A stretch of DNA of 64,000 nucleotides, taken from Metridium senile. Its lineage: Eukaryota; Cnidaria; Anthozoa; Actiniaria; Metridiidae. A model generated the notes under the pieces. It made no database searches. It had not been told where the DNA came from and was given only the letters and a program-made list of their open reading frames with translations. The position numbers and the translations under genes are program-made. Below, one piece after another: positions 1-10,801 of the stretch (position 1 is its first letter; each line of letters opens with the position of its first letter). Location of the stretch: the NCBI GenBank assembly GCA_949775045.1, contig OX459103.1, positions 12,260,605 through 12,324,604 of the forward strand. The letters are read 5' to 3'.

Positions 1-1
1 T

Positions 2-331
2 CGTAAGATAATACAGGAGGAACTTAGAAATTTTAATCAGGTTTCTCGTCCTTATCAAAGTAATCACTACACACAGCGACCTTTCTATAGGCAAAATACG
101 GCACGCCCAGCTATGTTTAACGCACGCGGTGATTTTGGATATCGAGACTCCCGCACAACAACAGGTCAAATTATTTGTCACAATTGCAAACGCGTAGGAC
201 ATCATTTTCGAAATTGTCGTGAACGCGTCGATCCGCGCCTTCCGCGCAGGAATTTTGATTCAAATAGACCATCTAGTAGACAGATGTTTCGTTCTCAAAA
301 TTCACCTAATTACACACAGGGAAACCGCTAA
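2..331 (+). CDS. Gag polyprotein, C-terminal part (nucleocapsid zinc knuckle), partial at window edge
   Basis: The frame is open from the first bases of the window to a TAA at 329-331, so the N-terminus is off the edge. The product is rich in Arg, Asn, Gln and Tyr, as expected of a nucleic-acid-binding nucleocapsid. It contains one CCHC zinc knuckle (C-x2-C-x4-H-x4-C, encoded around 178-220). The protein should package element RNA in virus-like particles. The stop is bypassed if ribosomes shift -1 at 319-325 into the protease frame. A Met codon occurs at 113, but the open upstream frame shows it is internal. Confidence 0.75.
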   Translation, partial: RKIIQEELRNFNQVSRPYQSNHYTQRPFYRQNTARPAMFNARGDFGYRDSRTTTGQIICHNCKRVGHHFRNCRERVDPRLPRRNFDSNRPSSRQMFRSQNSPNYTQGNR

Positions 332-2046
332 GGTCTCACGATCGCCCGGAAGCTTGTGAGACCGCAGTTACTTCTGTAAATTGCTCTGTTAGTAGCCATA
401 ATAATCCTAACAATCATAGTAATACATGTCTATTACATAGTTCACGAGAGAATAATACATCACACACGTCACAAACGCATCCACTCCTGAGTGAAAATAA
501 GTATGACACCCAATGTCATGATAATAGCAATGAAGAAACCGAGAAAACAGGTTCATTTTCTCACGCAAATAGTGTATTTCCGGACACTATAGCTAATAGT
601 CCTTCACCAAACATTTTAAACAGCGACACACATGATAGGAATGAAACAATTATGAATGATACTCAGCAAACAGTTCACAATAACGATAATGATAATTTCC
701 ATCCTACCAATAACAGCAATGATATTCATAACGATGATGATGACGTTACTAATGATATCGATAGCAATGATAATACTAATGATGTCGAAAGTGAAGGTGA
801 TCAGAATGACGATGTTGATAATGAAGCCAGTCTTAATGATAATAATATTCTTGATAACATTACACATCATAACACTAATGATGATGTCGAATCAATTAAC
901 GTCTGTCCCACATTATCAGATGTTGATTTTCATCCAACCGCTGACCACCATGTCGACTTAATTAACCAAAGTAATGATGTCTTTCACGTGCTAACTATAT
1001 CAGATAGCATCACACCACATGTCAAAGTACATGTATTACATGAAAACGAAATAGATGTCACAGATGTCACGCATCCACCTAGCGTGCATAGCCATGATGA
1101 CATATCAGATAATATCTTAAGTATAAGTAGGTTCGATACTATAACAGAGGTTCAATCTATCATAGCACCAATACATTTGAAGTCAATTAAGCCACAAGTA
1201 ACGATTAAAAAGAGCTATTGCTCATGTTTTTCAATTATGTATTTTATGTTTTTCTTTTTTTCTTGCATGATGAATTTTTTTAAGCCAATTTTTCAAATAC
1301 CTCGCAAAGGTTGCTCTCGTATCGTTAAATTAACGAAACAAATTTTACAGGATGGGTTACCTGTGGATTCTTTTTCTCAAGTATTAAAGAAAGATAATGT
1401 TATGAAATTACAATGTTTAAAACAAATTGATAGCAATGACAGGGATGATGTTTCCCCATGTATTAATAATGAAATAAATATGGACGAAAATTTAAATAGC
1501 GCAATGAACGCTCAAGTAAACGCAGTAACGTTTACAAATTTAACAAAGAATCTTACAATTAATGGCACAATAGCAGGGAAATCTTTCTTATTTCTTTGTG
1601 ATACTGGTGCAAGTCACAGTATTGTTAATTCAAAAGTTTATAATGTATTGCCAGAATTGATAAAACAACAGTTGACCGTAAATCCGACTAGCACGCTTCG
1701 GTCTGTCAACGGACAGAGTATCTCTGTATTAGGACAAACACAAGTCCCATTTGAAATTGATAATACAGTATATGAATTTAAGGCATTTATAGCCCACAAT
1801 ATAACTTACGATGTTATATTAGGAAATGATTTTCTACAACATTTTCATGCTGTAATAGATCTACATAATAGGTCGCTTTCTTTTAATACTCCAAGTGAGC
1901 CTCCATCCACACATCATCATTGTACCATCCATGCAGACCAAACATATATTTTGCCACCACAATCAGAGTCTCTTATATCAGATTATCACGGATTTCCATT
2001 TGATCCAGGGGGATTCCCCACGACACTCATGTGCGCCAAACGATAA
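310..2046 (+). CDS. Acidic linker plus retropepsin (Pro), translated by -1 frameshift
   Basis: The frame has no upstream stop after 309, and it is probably entered by frameshifting rather than from its own ATG (first good ATG at 652). The first 300 codons are strikingly rich in Asn, Asp, His and Thr. At about 1219-1290 there is a Cys/Phe/Met-rich hydrophobic stretch that could span a membrane. From about 1530 the sequence is a retropepsin: the active-site DTGAS (encoded near 1600-1614), a central beta-strand region, and the second conserved element ILGNDF near 1825. One aspartyl-protease monomer is present, so the enzyme should act as a homodimer. The ORF ends shortly after the protease with no reverse transcriptase, so pol is truncated. 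Confidence 0.75.
   Translation, partial: LHTGKPLRSHDRPEACETAVTSVNCSVSSHNNPNNHSNTCLLHSSRENNTSHTSQTHPLLSENKYDTQCHDNSNEETEKTGSFSHANSVFPDTIANSPSPNILNSDTHDRNETIMNDTQQTVHNNDNDNFHPTNNSNDIHNDDDDVTNDIDSNDNTNDVESEGDQNDDVDNEASLNDNNILDNITHHNTNDDVESINVCPTLSDVDFHPTADHHVDLINQSNDVFHVLTISDSITPHVKVHVLHENEIDVTDVTHPPSVHSHDDISDNILSISRFDTITEVQSIIAPIHLKSIKPQVTIKKSYCSCFSIMYFMFFFFSCMMNFFKPIFQIPRKGCSRIVKLTKQILQDGLPVDSFSQVLKKDNVMKLQCLKQIDSNDRDDVSPCINNEINMDENLNSAMNAQVNAVTFTNLTKNLTINGTIAGKSFLFLCDTGASHSIVNSKVYNVLPELIKQQLTVNPTSTLRSVNGQSISVLGQTQVPFEIDNTVYEFKAFIAHNITYDVILGNDFLQHFHAVIDLHNRSLSFNTPSEPPSTHHHCTIHADQTYILPPQSESLISDYHGFPFDPGGFPTTLMCAKR
319..363 (+). promoter_or_regulatory. -1 programmed ribosomal frameshift signal between gag and pro
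   Basis: A canonical slippery heptamer, G GGA AAC, lies at 319-325 in register with the gag reading frame. A 6-nt spacer (326-331) contains the gag stop codon. An 8-bp perfect inverted repeat follows, GGTCTCAC at 332-339 and GTGAGACC at 356-363, with a 16-nt loop. The protease frame is open from 310, so the two frames overlap for only about 22 nt and the heptamer falls within that overlap. The same heptamer type is used by several retroviruses. Four bases of the loop (GAAG) could pair with CTTC downstream to form a pseudoknot, but this is speculative. Confidence 0.8.
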
Positions 2047-2074
2047 TACTAAAAATTACATAAGTTGTTGCTAA

Positions 2075-3409
2075 ATGCACTCACATTTAGAATTTCTTGG
2101 ACAATTTTCAACAGAATTCGAAACAAACAAACTTTTTCAATCATTACTTCGTCTTGTTGAAGTGCAAGATATTGTAACTCAGTTTGCGCATTTGCGTTCT
2201 AAACCATTGATCGGGTATAGCGATTTACCGCAATCGGTTATTGCAGCTGTTTCGACGCATTTTCGAACAGTGCCAGGTTTAGCCTTGACCGCGAAAGCGC
2301 TCGATGATGGTTTTCCATTATTGATTAAGCCTATTACTGAATACCAACATTCAAAGCGATACATTACATTGAATACTCTAGTCACTGTACCACGTATAGC
2401 AAGCGATGATTCTTTTTGCACAATAGAGTCATTGCTTCCTTTACAATATCGTGTCGGAGACAAATGCTATACGGGACCTTTAGTACATAATGATTTAGTT
2501 CTTGTGTCATGTTTGAATTCTAAATTAGTTGTGAGGGCTGATACGCTAATTGCATGCTTTTCTCAAACTAATGCTCTTATCTGTCCTGAGACAATTCTCA
2601 AAAGTTCCAACGATAGCACTTGGTTGGGATTTCCATGGACACCAGGTACAAAGATGACCTTTGAAAGAACACACGTCGAAGTGACATGCGACGAGAATCT
2701 ACCCTCAATTTATCATCTTGGAGGAAGATACTATATGTCCACTACAACCACAACTCTTCAGCTCTCAACTGGTCCACTGGCCATGACTCCATTGTCTATC
2801 TATCATATACCTTGTAACGAGACTAATCCAATTCTCAAAACTGGTTTTGGATTTTGTCCTTCAACTGTTATGATGTCCATTCCGATATTCCAAAAGATAT
2901 CAGTCAACTACATTCCATGGACACCACCTACAGACAATGAAGTTTTCAAACTACATTATAAATCATTGAAAATTTCTCCACTTCTGAAGTTCAACAAAAC
3001 TACTATCAATGCCTTGGATAACGCATTTCTACGATTAGACGGACGTTTGCATTTGCAACTAAAAAAGATAAAAAGTGACATTGACAGTATTCACGAAACT
3101 CAAGAATCATCAGCTGCTCTTATCATAGGCAGTACTGCATTAGCACTGTCAGGTGTCAACACTATAATACTTATCACTATTTCTTGTTGCTATTACAAAA
3201 TCCACAAGCAAAAGATGAAGCAGCAACACAGTGATACACAGCAACCCCGCGACACAGTGAAATATGTTCCATCACAAGAGGATGTTCAACTTCCACTCAA
3301 CGAAGACCACTGTCTCGATTGTGAACAACCACTTGGTCTCTATGAACCTATAACCCAGGTTCCAGCTACGACTGAACGACAGGAAGAAAGACTTCAACCA
3401 AAAAACTGA
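2075..3409 (+). CDS. Envelope-like glycoprotein, N-terminally truncated
   Basis: The 444-residue product has several Cys residues spaced through a presumed ectodomain, a few N-x-S/T sites, a heptad-like segment (about residues 325-345) and then one hydrophobic anchor (about 350-378) followed by a basic, Gln-rich cytoplasmic tail. This ectodomain-anchor-tail plan, together with its position just before the LTR, supports an env-like membrane fusion protein. I cannot securely identify the fusion family; an insect errantivirus F-like ancestry is a guess. No signal peptide is visible at the ATG, and a stop lies just upstream. The ORF probably begins within the original gene after a deletion that also removed pol. 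Confidence 0.55.
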   Translation: MHSHLEFLGQFSTEFETNKLFQSLLRLVEVQDIVTQFAHLRSKPLIGYSDLPQSVIAAVSTHFRTVPGLALTAKALDDGFPLLIKPITEYQHSKRYITLNTLVTVPRIASDDSFCTIESLLPLQYRVGDKCYTGPLVHNDLVLVSCLNSKLVVRADTLIACFSQTNALICPETILKSSNDSTWLGFPWTPGTKMTFERTHVEVTCDENLPSIYHLGGRYYMSTTTTTLQLSTGPLAMTPLSIYHIPCNETNPILKTGFGFCPSTVMMSIPIFQKISVNYIPWTPPTDNEVFKLHYKSLKISPLLKFNKTTINALDNAFLRLDGRLHLQLKKIKSDIDSIHETQESSAALIIGSTALALSGVNTIILITISCCYYKIHKQKMKQQHSDTQQPRDTVKYVPSQEDVQLPLNEDHCLDCEQPLGLYEPITQVPATTERQEERLQPKN

Positions 3410-3851
3410 TTGAAAAAACATTGAAACAAGTACAGTAAACTCTGTAGACAGTTATAGTGTAGCTATACTGAACGAACATTATATATTTTATATTCTATAT
3501 AATCATTTATTCTTTATTTACTCTTTCAATGTTTAACTATGAATGGCAATAGCATTGATCATTTTCAGAGATATATTTTCTCTATGTTATGATATTCATA
3601 GTAGAAAGCATAAAAAAAATTACAAAATACTACAAAATTACAAAAAAAGGAATTATATTTCTATCTATCTATATATTACTCAAGTTTATCGGCTTTATCT
3701 TAATTGCAGATTAAGTCAAGTACTTTTTGACATATAATCGTTTTATAGCTTTATAGTGTTTTTCTATATTCAAAATTATTGATGTTTCTAATAGCAAACA
3801 ATACAAAATTGGTAATCGGATGTTTATACTCTCGGAGGACCTCGAAACTGA
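3410..3851 (+). other. Retroelement 3' untranslated region
   Basis: AT-rich sequence between the env-like stop and the polypurine tract. No convincing coding region; a short open frame at 3543-3737 is low-complexity. Confidence 0.4.
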
Positions 3852-4425
3852 CGAGGGGGAACTGTTAAGAGAGGAAAATAACAATATTTTCGGTCATGTT
3901 AATTTGTCATTTAGAACACAGATATTTTAGTAAAACATAACATTAACATGTTATCGGCTGACCTTACTAAGCGATACGATAAACAAGTGTTTTAACAATT
4001 ATCTAGCTAATTGCCGATAAGCAGATAATAAGCCTCACGCATCGAAACACAGTTCGACTGTTTTGTGATACATTTATATTCAGAGAATCTTAGTTACTTT
4101 TGGTAAGAGTATTCCTCTTACTAATAATTATGATCTATAATCTCATAGCAATTACTTTTCAGTCATTATATTTAAGTCCATATATCATCAACACATTGTG
4201 TTCAACCACACAAACTATTCTAGAAATAACCTAAGATAATTGACAGGTATATCGAATGTTGATTACGAAGTTGCATTGTATAGTTAGTATAAATACAGGT
4301 CACACTGCCTTGTAACTTCACCCCCTCTCGATCACCGATCACAACCACGATCGCAAGTACACAACCAACTGAATTGTCTTCAATAAAGAACCGATACCAG
4401 CACTACCTGAGCAGTCCTTTTAACA
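3852..4425 (+). repeat. Polypurine tract and 3' LTR
   Basis: A purine-rich tract (GAGGGGGAAC, about 3852-3861) abuts an LTR that begins TGTTAAGAG at 3863 and ends CTTTTAACA at 4425. The LTR is 563 bp with TGTTA/TAACA terminal inverted repeats. Inside it are a TATA-like box (TATAAATA, about 4288) and a polyadenylation signal AATAAA at 4382-4387. The spacing between them fits U3-R-U5 organisation. The target duplication cannot be checked because the 5' LTR lies outside the window. Confidence 0.75.
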
Positions 4426-4729
4426 GTATTGATAGTGTCATTCGTCACATTCAATAACAAGATTAGAGATAACAATTAGCATTTTAATATATCGGAGAGT
4501 ATACAACACTAGTCACAGAACAAGCATTTAAAAACGCAAGAGAAATTATTGTAAACCTAGGTATGAATGGCTGTAAACTTAGGTATGTTGTTCCTGTTAG
4601 AGTTTTGATATAAATATAGGTAAAAAATCGATGTATAGGCAGTTGAATTGCGAATTGTAAGAGGAGTAAAATTAAGCATTTTTACAATATTATTTTAGTC
4701 AATTATTTAGCATTTAATGATAACATAAC

Positions 4730-4994
4730 TTAAGGCCTGAGCAAACGCACGCAACATTGTTGGCCAACATTGCTGCGATACGGTTTGTTGAACACGAGAA
4801 CAAAAGAAATGTTGGATGACTTTCATCCAACATCATCCAACAGGGTGTTTAAACGGGCCCAACATGTTGGAGCAACCATGTTGGTCCAACAATGTTGCGT
4901 GCGTTTGCACGGGCCTTAAATTGTTCTTGTGTTCAACAAACCTTATCGCAACAATGTTGGCCAACAATGTTGCGTGCGTTTGCTCGGGCCTTAA
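4730..4994. mobile_element. TTAA-flanked MITE plus an inverted half copy
   Basis: A 190-bp element (4730-4919) begins TTAAGGCCTGAGCAAACG and ends with its near-complement CGTTTGCACGGGCCTTAA. Several internal AACATTGTTGG/CCAACAATGTT inverted motifs are present. A further half unit follows to 4994 and shares the central TTAA. The termini and TTAA flank suggest a piggyBac-type non-autonomous element. A related copy lies at 28943-29300 and a short end fragment at 28737-28755. Confidence 0.65.
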
Positions 4995-5117
4995 TTAGAT
5001 GTATTAGTCACGTTATACCGGTATTGGTAATGTCATTCGTCATATGTCGGGTGAGATATTCAATAACAAGATTAAAGATAACAATAAGCATTTTAATATA
5101 TCGGAGAGTATACAACT

Positions 5118-5458
5118 TTATTATATAAACTTCAGTAAAATATCAGGCGATCTCCCGCGCGAAAAAAGTTATATCTTCACACTGTGAAAATAACATGTTA
5201 GCAGTCACATGTGAAATAACACGTTACCATCTATTTGTTAAGATTTTTATATCTTTTATGCACATCTTGATAAAACTTTTGCTATTTCATTTGTCATGAG
5301 TTTATATAATAAACAGAACATTACATGGAGATATGCACTTTATCTTCTCGTGTTCAAATCATATCTCACTCGTTCGATCACCGGCGCTCACTCGTGAGAT
5401 ATCACTGGAAGATAAAATCCGTATCTCCGCGCGCCCATGTAATACCCTCTATATTATA
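5118..5458. mobile_element. MITE-like insertion with inverted ATATCTC/GAGATAT arms
   Basis: The segment interrupts the duplicated block described above. It contains short inverted motifs around ATATCTCACTCG and CGTGAGATAT (5369-5403) and a GC-rich CTCCGCGCGCCCATG tail. Related sequence recurs at about 36838-36990 and 39560-39980, so it is a dispersed family. No coding capacity is seen. Confidence 0.5.
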
Positions 5459-5545
5459 GTCACAGAACAAGTATTTAAAAACGCAAGAGAAATGATTGTA
5501 AACCTAGGTATGAATGACTGTAAACTTAGGTATGTTGTTCCTGTA

Positions 5546-6569
5546 CGTTAGAGGTTTGATGAATATATTCATATTTCTGATAAGAATAATGTTATATTTG
5601 ACATTAAATTGGTATTGCTTTTTTTTAAATATCGAAAAATTCCAATACTTTACACTTATGCAAATGTATCAGCTGTATAGTCAGAACTAGGGCATGATCG
5701 ATTCACTTTGTATAATTGTAAGAATTAAACAGTTATTTAGCAGCAAAAACATAATGGAAATTGGCTTTATTATATAACTTTTGAAGTAAAACTACAGTTT
5801 TAAATGGGTTTAAGGCAATATTCCTTAATTTGAATTGTGTTACATTTTTAATGTTTTCAAATATCCTTTGTCTGGATAACATAATATAACATGGAACTGG
5901 AATTACATCAATAATCAAACATAGTTGATGGCTAAATGCAAAAAGCGCTAAATATTTTTGGCATGCATTCTATATATATATTACGTTACAATTATTATAA
6001 CAATTTACATTGAAAATGTTTTTATTGGAAACTTTCCGAAAACAAACGTGATAACAACTCATGAATATAAAAGGTAATAAACTTTTAACAGTTCATCAAC
6101 GAACACAACAGAATGCTTACAAATAGAAAGATTCAAAGGCACCCTATGGCTAACTCGGTGATCAGTTCAAATTGTCCTGGACTAGCATTGCTTATTAAGT
6201 CAAATGAAAACATTTCTTAAATTTATAATTTTTTCATGATTGCTATAATTAAGGCTCGAGTATATAAACGGTCTGATATTTATGTTTTAGAAAAACTCTT
6301 ACAGTAAAAACGTTAGAAAATAACAGCTATGAATTTGTATATTGTCTTGAGCAAACCATATACCCAAAGCCAACGCTGATTTGGAAGAGTAAATCGATGT
6401 AGAAGTACGAGAAATCCAAATATATTTGGCTTCAAATCCAAGATAGCGAATTTGTCAAGCCTAGGGTGACTGTCTCAGCTATCAAGCCTTAATTAGGTCA
6501 GGATTAGATTAATTAATCATATTAATGATAATTAATAATAATACTAAATATAAAGAGATCTTTAAGGTA
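5546..6569. other. Intergenic, no gene recognised
   Basis: AT-rich DNA downstream of the recombinase gene's stop codon. I see no conserved coding frame, RNA gene or clear repeat structure. Confidence 0.4.
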
Positions 6570-9500
6570 TCAGCGCAGTGGCTTAAACATCCAGGTTAAG
6601 TGATCCTGCACCGGAGTGCCATCATGATGGTCTTTTATCATTTGAGCCCTCGCATCTTGCGTGTACAGCTCAAAGCTGCCTGACTTCCTGTAAAATGTAG
6701 GAAAACAATCAAAAATATTAATTTTTGCTAAGTACTTGCCCTACTGCAGTATGACATCATATCAAAACAAGCTAAGGATCATGGTCATTAAGAAAAGAAA
6801 ATTGCATGTACAAGATGGAGAAGAGATATAAATGACAACAAAATTCCATAAATGTATCAAGGGATATAAATTGGCTCATAAAATACATAAAAAAGATCAT
6901 ATATGAAAGTACGAGTATATACCTGTGACCATTTTACCGAAAATCCTCTACCAAACCCCCCTTTCTATTTAAAGCCACCTCTCCAATAAGCCCCCTACAC
7001 CCCCCCCCCCCCCCCCCCCCCCAAATGTGCCTGAAATAAATAAGCCTCAGGGGGCTTAATAGAGGATTTACTATAGGAATATCAATATTAAAGCATGTCT
7101 GTCAAAGTTAAAGTTCAGACCTACCATCTGCCTGCCCGTTTGATGGTGCTATCATCTGCACCACATCGTGCAGCCCACTTAGCAGCCGACCTTCTTATGC
7201 TGTGTGTGGTGTATTTTTTCCCAAAAAGATTTTTACACATCTAAAATAACAAACATCATTAAATTCATTGATTGTTAACATTGAAATACAAACTATATCA
7301 ACAATCAAATAAATACATTACCTAAAGTCTAAAAAGGATAGATAATCTTAAATAATACAATACAATAACTGAATTAACACCCATTATATACCAAAAAATA
7401 GCAAATGAATTAGATTTCAACCATGATGCAAACCTCAGAAAACTGTTTGCGATAGGAGGTAACTCCTCTTGCTGACCCTGCAATAACTTTAAGGTTATTC
7501 TTAGCAACCCTTGGAAAGATGAAGCCTTTTTTGATATCTAATAAAAAGCAGAAAATCAATTTTTAAAAGTCATTTTGATATGATTTATATAATATAAATG
7601 TTAAGTTAGGATTCATGCTGTGGGTTTTACAGAACAGAAACAATAACGTCATGAAAAATTGCAAAAATTAAGATGCAATTTGCAATCTTTTTATTTCCTA
7701 AGTAATGGTCATTTAGCCACAGTGCCTTTCAATTCCAATAACTTTGTTAACTAATGTAATAGCATTATGATATCTAGCTGGGTAAAGGTTTAAGAAACTT
7801 AATTCTTCAGAATTAATAGCAATTTCTAAATAATTAGAGTTTGTTTACAGCTTATTGTTGTTAGTTACTGAGTTTATTAGGCTTTACAATGCAAGGTGAA
7901 AACGAACCTATAATAACTATCCAAGCAAATAAAGCAGTTACTGGACATAACTCGGGGTTTAACGGATTGGACCACAATGTCAATGTCACACCTGCAACAG
8001 AAAATAATGTTATGTTATGATATGATCATATAATTATTAAAAAGTGTGTTGGGCCTGGGTTGGGGGGGGGGGGGGGGGGGGGATTTGCTAATTGTTTAAT
8101 TGAATTGAATTTTTTTTTTTTTTGGGCTAAAACAACAGACAAAATGTCCAAAAAATACCCTATTCCAGACATTACCCTAACCCAGACCTAAAAGCCGAAA
8201 AGCCATACCCTATCGGGCGGCACATACCCGTATAGCAAATATAGGGGAGTACACCTCCCGGGGGTTTTGGGGAAAAGAAAAATAGAACATTAGTACAGCC
8301 TACACAGAAGCTAATAAATCAGATATTGAAACAAAATTGAAAGGATGAATCCTGTATGCAGGAATTTCTAAAAACAAGTGAAAGTCTGGAAAATTATGAA
8401 GTTCATTTTGCACTTTTGATATGTGCATATATTAACAACTTATCATTTGCAAAATATCCCAGCAATATATGCATGTGTTAACTTTAGGAAACCTGCATGA
8501 ACGTCTTTTCATACACCATAGTTTTTGATGACATTACCTTTGGCCTTTCTGTCTGCTTTGGACCAAGGGATGCGTACCTCTACTCTTCGAGGCAGTTTAC
8601 CAGATTGAACTAAAGAAAAAAAAAGAACATACAAATTCAACTAAAACTATACAATAAAATTTGTCATAATCATGTATGTATATAGTGTAGCCATGTAGAG
8701 CAAAACAAAGTGAACACACTAAGACTTCACTTCACTTCACTAGGAATTAAAGGGAAAAAATGGTATGTATATGCAATTGACATGCACTATTTTCTTGTAA
8801 CAGAAGACAACATTCACACATATACATATTAAATTTACCTGAAAAATTATTTGGTAAATTTAGATGCTCTATTTTCAAGCGTAAAGGTTCCTCACTTCTC
8901 AGAAACAGAGCAAATGAAAATAAGCTGATGGTCCACATCCATAACCCTCTTATGCCCTAGAAAAAAAATGTTATATTATATCACTTTCATGTGCATTTTA
9001 ACTTCTGTATTCTGAATTAATATTTTTTTTATGTCAGAAGAAACATATATGTATATACCTCAACTGTTTTAAGACAATAGGTCCTAATCCTTTTCAGCTC
9101 TTCCAGGTTAAGAGGAGGGGCCCTTTTTGGTTCATAAGGAACCCTTCCTTTCTTGGTTTCTTTTGTTGTTGGCCTTTTAGCCCTTTTGACCAATTGTTTA
9201 ATGGTCTCTTTGACAGCTATAATTTAAAAAAAAATAAAACTTACTAGATACTTCATTCACTCTTTACAGTGTGGACACACTAACTGGTCCAACCTTAACA
9301 AAACTGCAATACAATGATACCAAAACTAGGAACATTTGATTTATTAAAAAACCAAAACCGTTTTATATAGCGTCAATTGGCATGGGCTTCCTGTGTACAA
9401 CATTTTGTTGCGTGGTTCAAAGGCTTAAGGACATACATGTACATTTTAAGTTATTTTGATGTGTTTTGATTAGAACTAAAAATATATATATATATAAAAC

Positions 9501-10801
9501 TATCTGTTTGTTTTTGATAAAATAAAACTGTTTCCCATGATAATTTGTTTACTTGAATATATCTGAAAGGCTTTGTTTTCTATATTACAACCACTAGCAG
9601 CAATTATAAACTAGTTCAAGTGAAACTTGGAGATCTGTTGCTTTCGTTTAAAATCGTTGGAGCGTACTTTGTTCAACATGTTTTTTTTTTTCTCAATTCA
9701 AAACGTACTATCTAACCCTGTATCTATATGCAAAAATGTGAAAATATATCCATTGCCTTAAAATATACATTACCAGGAGCATTCATAGGATTGCCACTTG
9801 GAATGATCGTTCTCTTGTTGCCGTGTGTTTGAATGGTCTCCTTGTAAGAATCACAGTGACCAAAGACCGGGAACCAATACCTAAAGGCTGCTGTATGGCC
9901 TTTAATCACTGGAGGCTTCAAACCACGGCAACTTAGTGAGCCAATTCTTTTGCCCTTAACTTCTCCCAACATTTCTATAATTAATAAAAAAGGCATAAAA
10001 GAGATGCATTTTAGCATTATACGTGGTTTACCTATAAGTTAAAACACATTCTGAGTTAACGCAAACTGTGGTGTTTGTTAAAAAGACACACTTTGAGTTG
10101 ACGCGTACTGTGTTTTTAAAAATATGGGCTATAGTCCATGCTTTGAAACACACAGTTCGCGACAACTCAAAGTATGTCTTTGTAACGAACCACGTAGTTC
10201 GCGTCAACTCAAAATGTGTTTTTCGTTTCCACGGAATAACACGTGCACGAAGCGTTAACTCAAATTTTTTTATAAAAACAATAAGAAGGATAAATCTGTA
10301 TTTGTCGTTTCCATTGAACAATTTATAATTACTGTATTTTACTAAAATTTGATTATTAAATAAGTATTGTGGCTATGTTTTGAGGTTGTTATAATATAAA
10401 GCCCTCTTTAATAAGACTAGCTTGTCTTTGTCGATTATACAAAAGAAAACAATATGTCGCTGTTGACCTCATTATCTTTTATTGTAGAGCACTTTATGAT
10501 ACTTATGGTACTTACGCAAATACGTCTGTATTGTTGCTGCAAGAAATGGTCTTTTTTTGGGTCCAAAAAGAACAGCATCATCACCATTTTCACACGCAAA
10601 CTTTTCGAGAGCCATGAGGCGGCACTCGTAGATTCTTGATGTCTTTTCATCAAGAACCTGGCTACGGTTCTTTGCCGCTAACTTCGCTCCTGCAGCGAGG
10701 TTTTTGTTCAAAAGCCCGCTTACGTCTTCGTCCCTGCCACATGAATCTTCGAATCTTTGGACGTTGGGACTTTTTCCCTTAAAGTTTATACGTTTCGGCA
10801 T
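6570..10801 (-). CDS. Nine-exon tyrosine recombinase (phage integrase/XerD-like fold)
   Basis: Coding exons on the minus strand are 10516-10801, 9774-9974, 9059-9216, 8839-8956, 8538-8609, 7908-7991, 7434-7537, 7125-7240 and 6570-6687. All introns are GT-AG, all phases agree, and the sum is 1257 nt (418 residues plus TGA). The N-terminal part (about 1-215) resembles a SAM-like core-binding region. The catalytic part shows the first Arg in FLRSEEPLRL (about residue 235), the HxxR box THSIRR (about 354-357), a GRW in place of the usual GHS/W position (about 380) and the nucleophile in FELYTQD (Tyr about 388). The full R-HxxR-W-Y set suggests an active DNA strand-transfer enzyme. I chose Met at 10801 (MPKRINF); an in-frame Met nine codons upstream is possible. 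A CCAAT box lies at 10896-10900. It may be a domesticated transposon integrase (Crypton or related), or a mobile gene with introns; no terminal repeats were recognised. Confidence 0.85.
7000..7022. repeat. Poly(C) run
   Basis: A 23-nt C homopolymer in the last intron of the recombinase gene. A matching G run of 21 nt lies at 8062-8082, within a dispersed repeat (about 8045-8275) that has CACATACCCGTATAG-type motifs. The exact lengths may be sequencing-limited. Confidence 0.6.
10040..10225. repeat. Imperfect foldback repeat in recombinase intron 1
   Basis: Several related words (GAGTTAACGC, GAGTTGACGCG, and their complements GCGTCAACTC) alternate on both strands across about 190 bp. Both strands are therefore spuriously open. 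It is best read as a decayed inverted-repeat element. Confidence 0.5.

Larger units (their letters stand above)
1..4425 (+). mobile_element. 3' portion of a gag-pro-env-like LTR retroelement, internally deleted
   Basis: In order the region shows a gag zinc knuckle, a frameshift site, a retropepsin, an envelope-like ORF with one membrane anchor, a purine-rich tract and an LTR. The 5' LTR and the start of gag lie outside the window. No reverse transcriptase, RNase H or DDE integrase motif is found between the protease end (2046) and the envelope-like ORF (2075), so about 3 kb expected in a complete element is missing. The env-like ORF also lacks a signal peptide, which suggests that a deletion removed pol and the 5' part of env together. 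The copy should be non-autonomous. Ty3/gypsy or retrovirus-like affiliation is inferred from gene order only. Confidence 0.8.
4425..5545. repeat. Duplicated ~185-bp block, second copy split by an insertion
   Basis: The block at about 4425-4610 (ATTCAATAACAAGATTA... ending near GTTGTTCCTGT) recurs in two pieces at about 5021-5117 and 5459-5545. The intervening 5118-5458 therefore looks like an insertion into the second copy. The first copy begins exactly where the LTR ends, so the LTR element may have inserted at the edge of, or within, this repeat. Confidence 0.6.
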
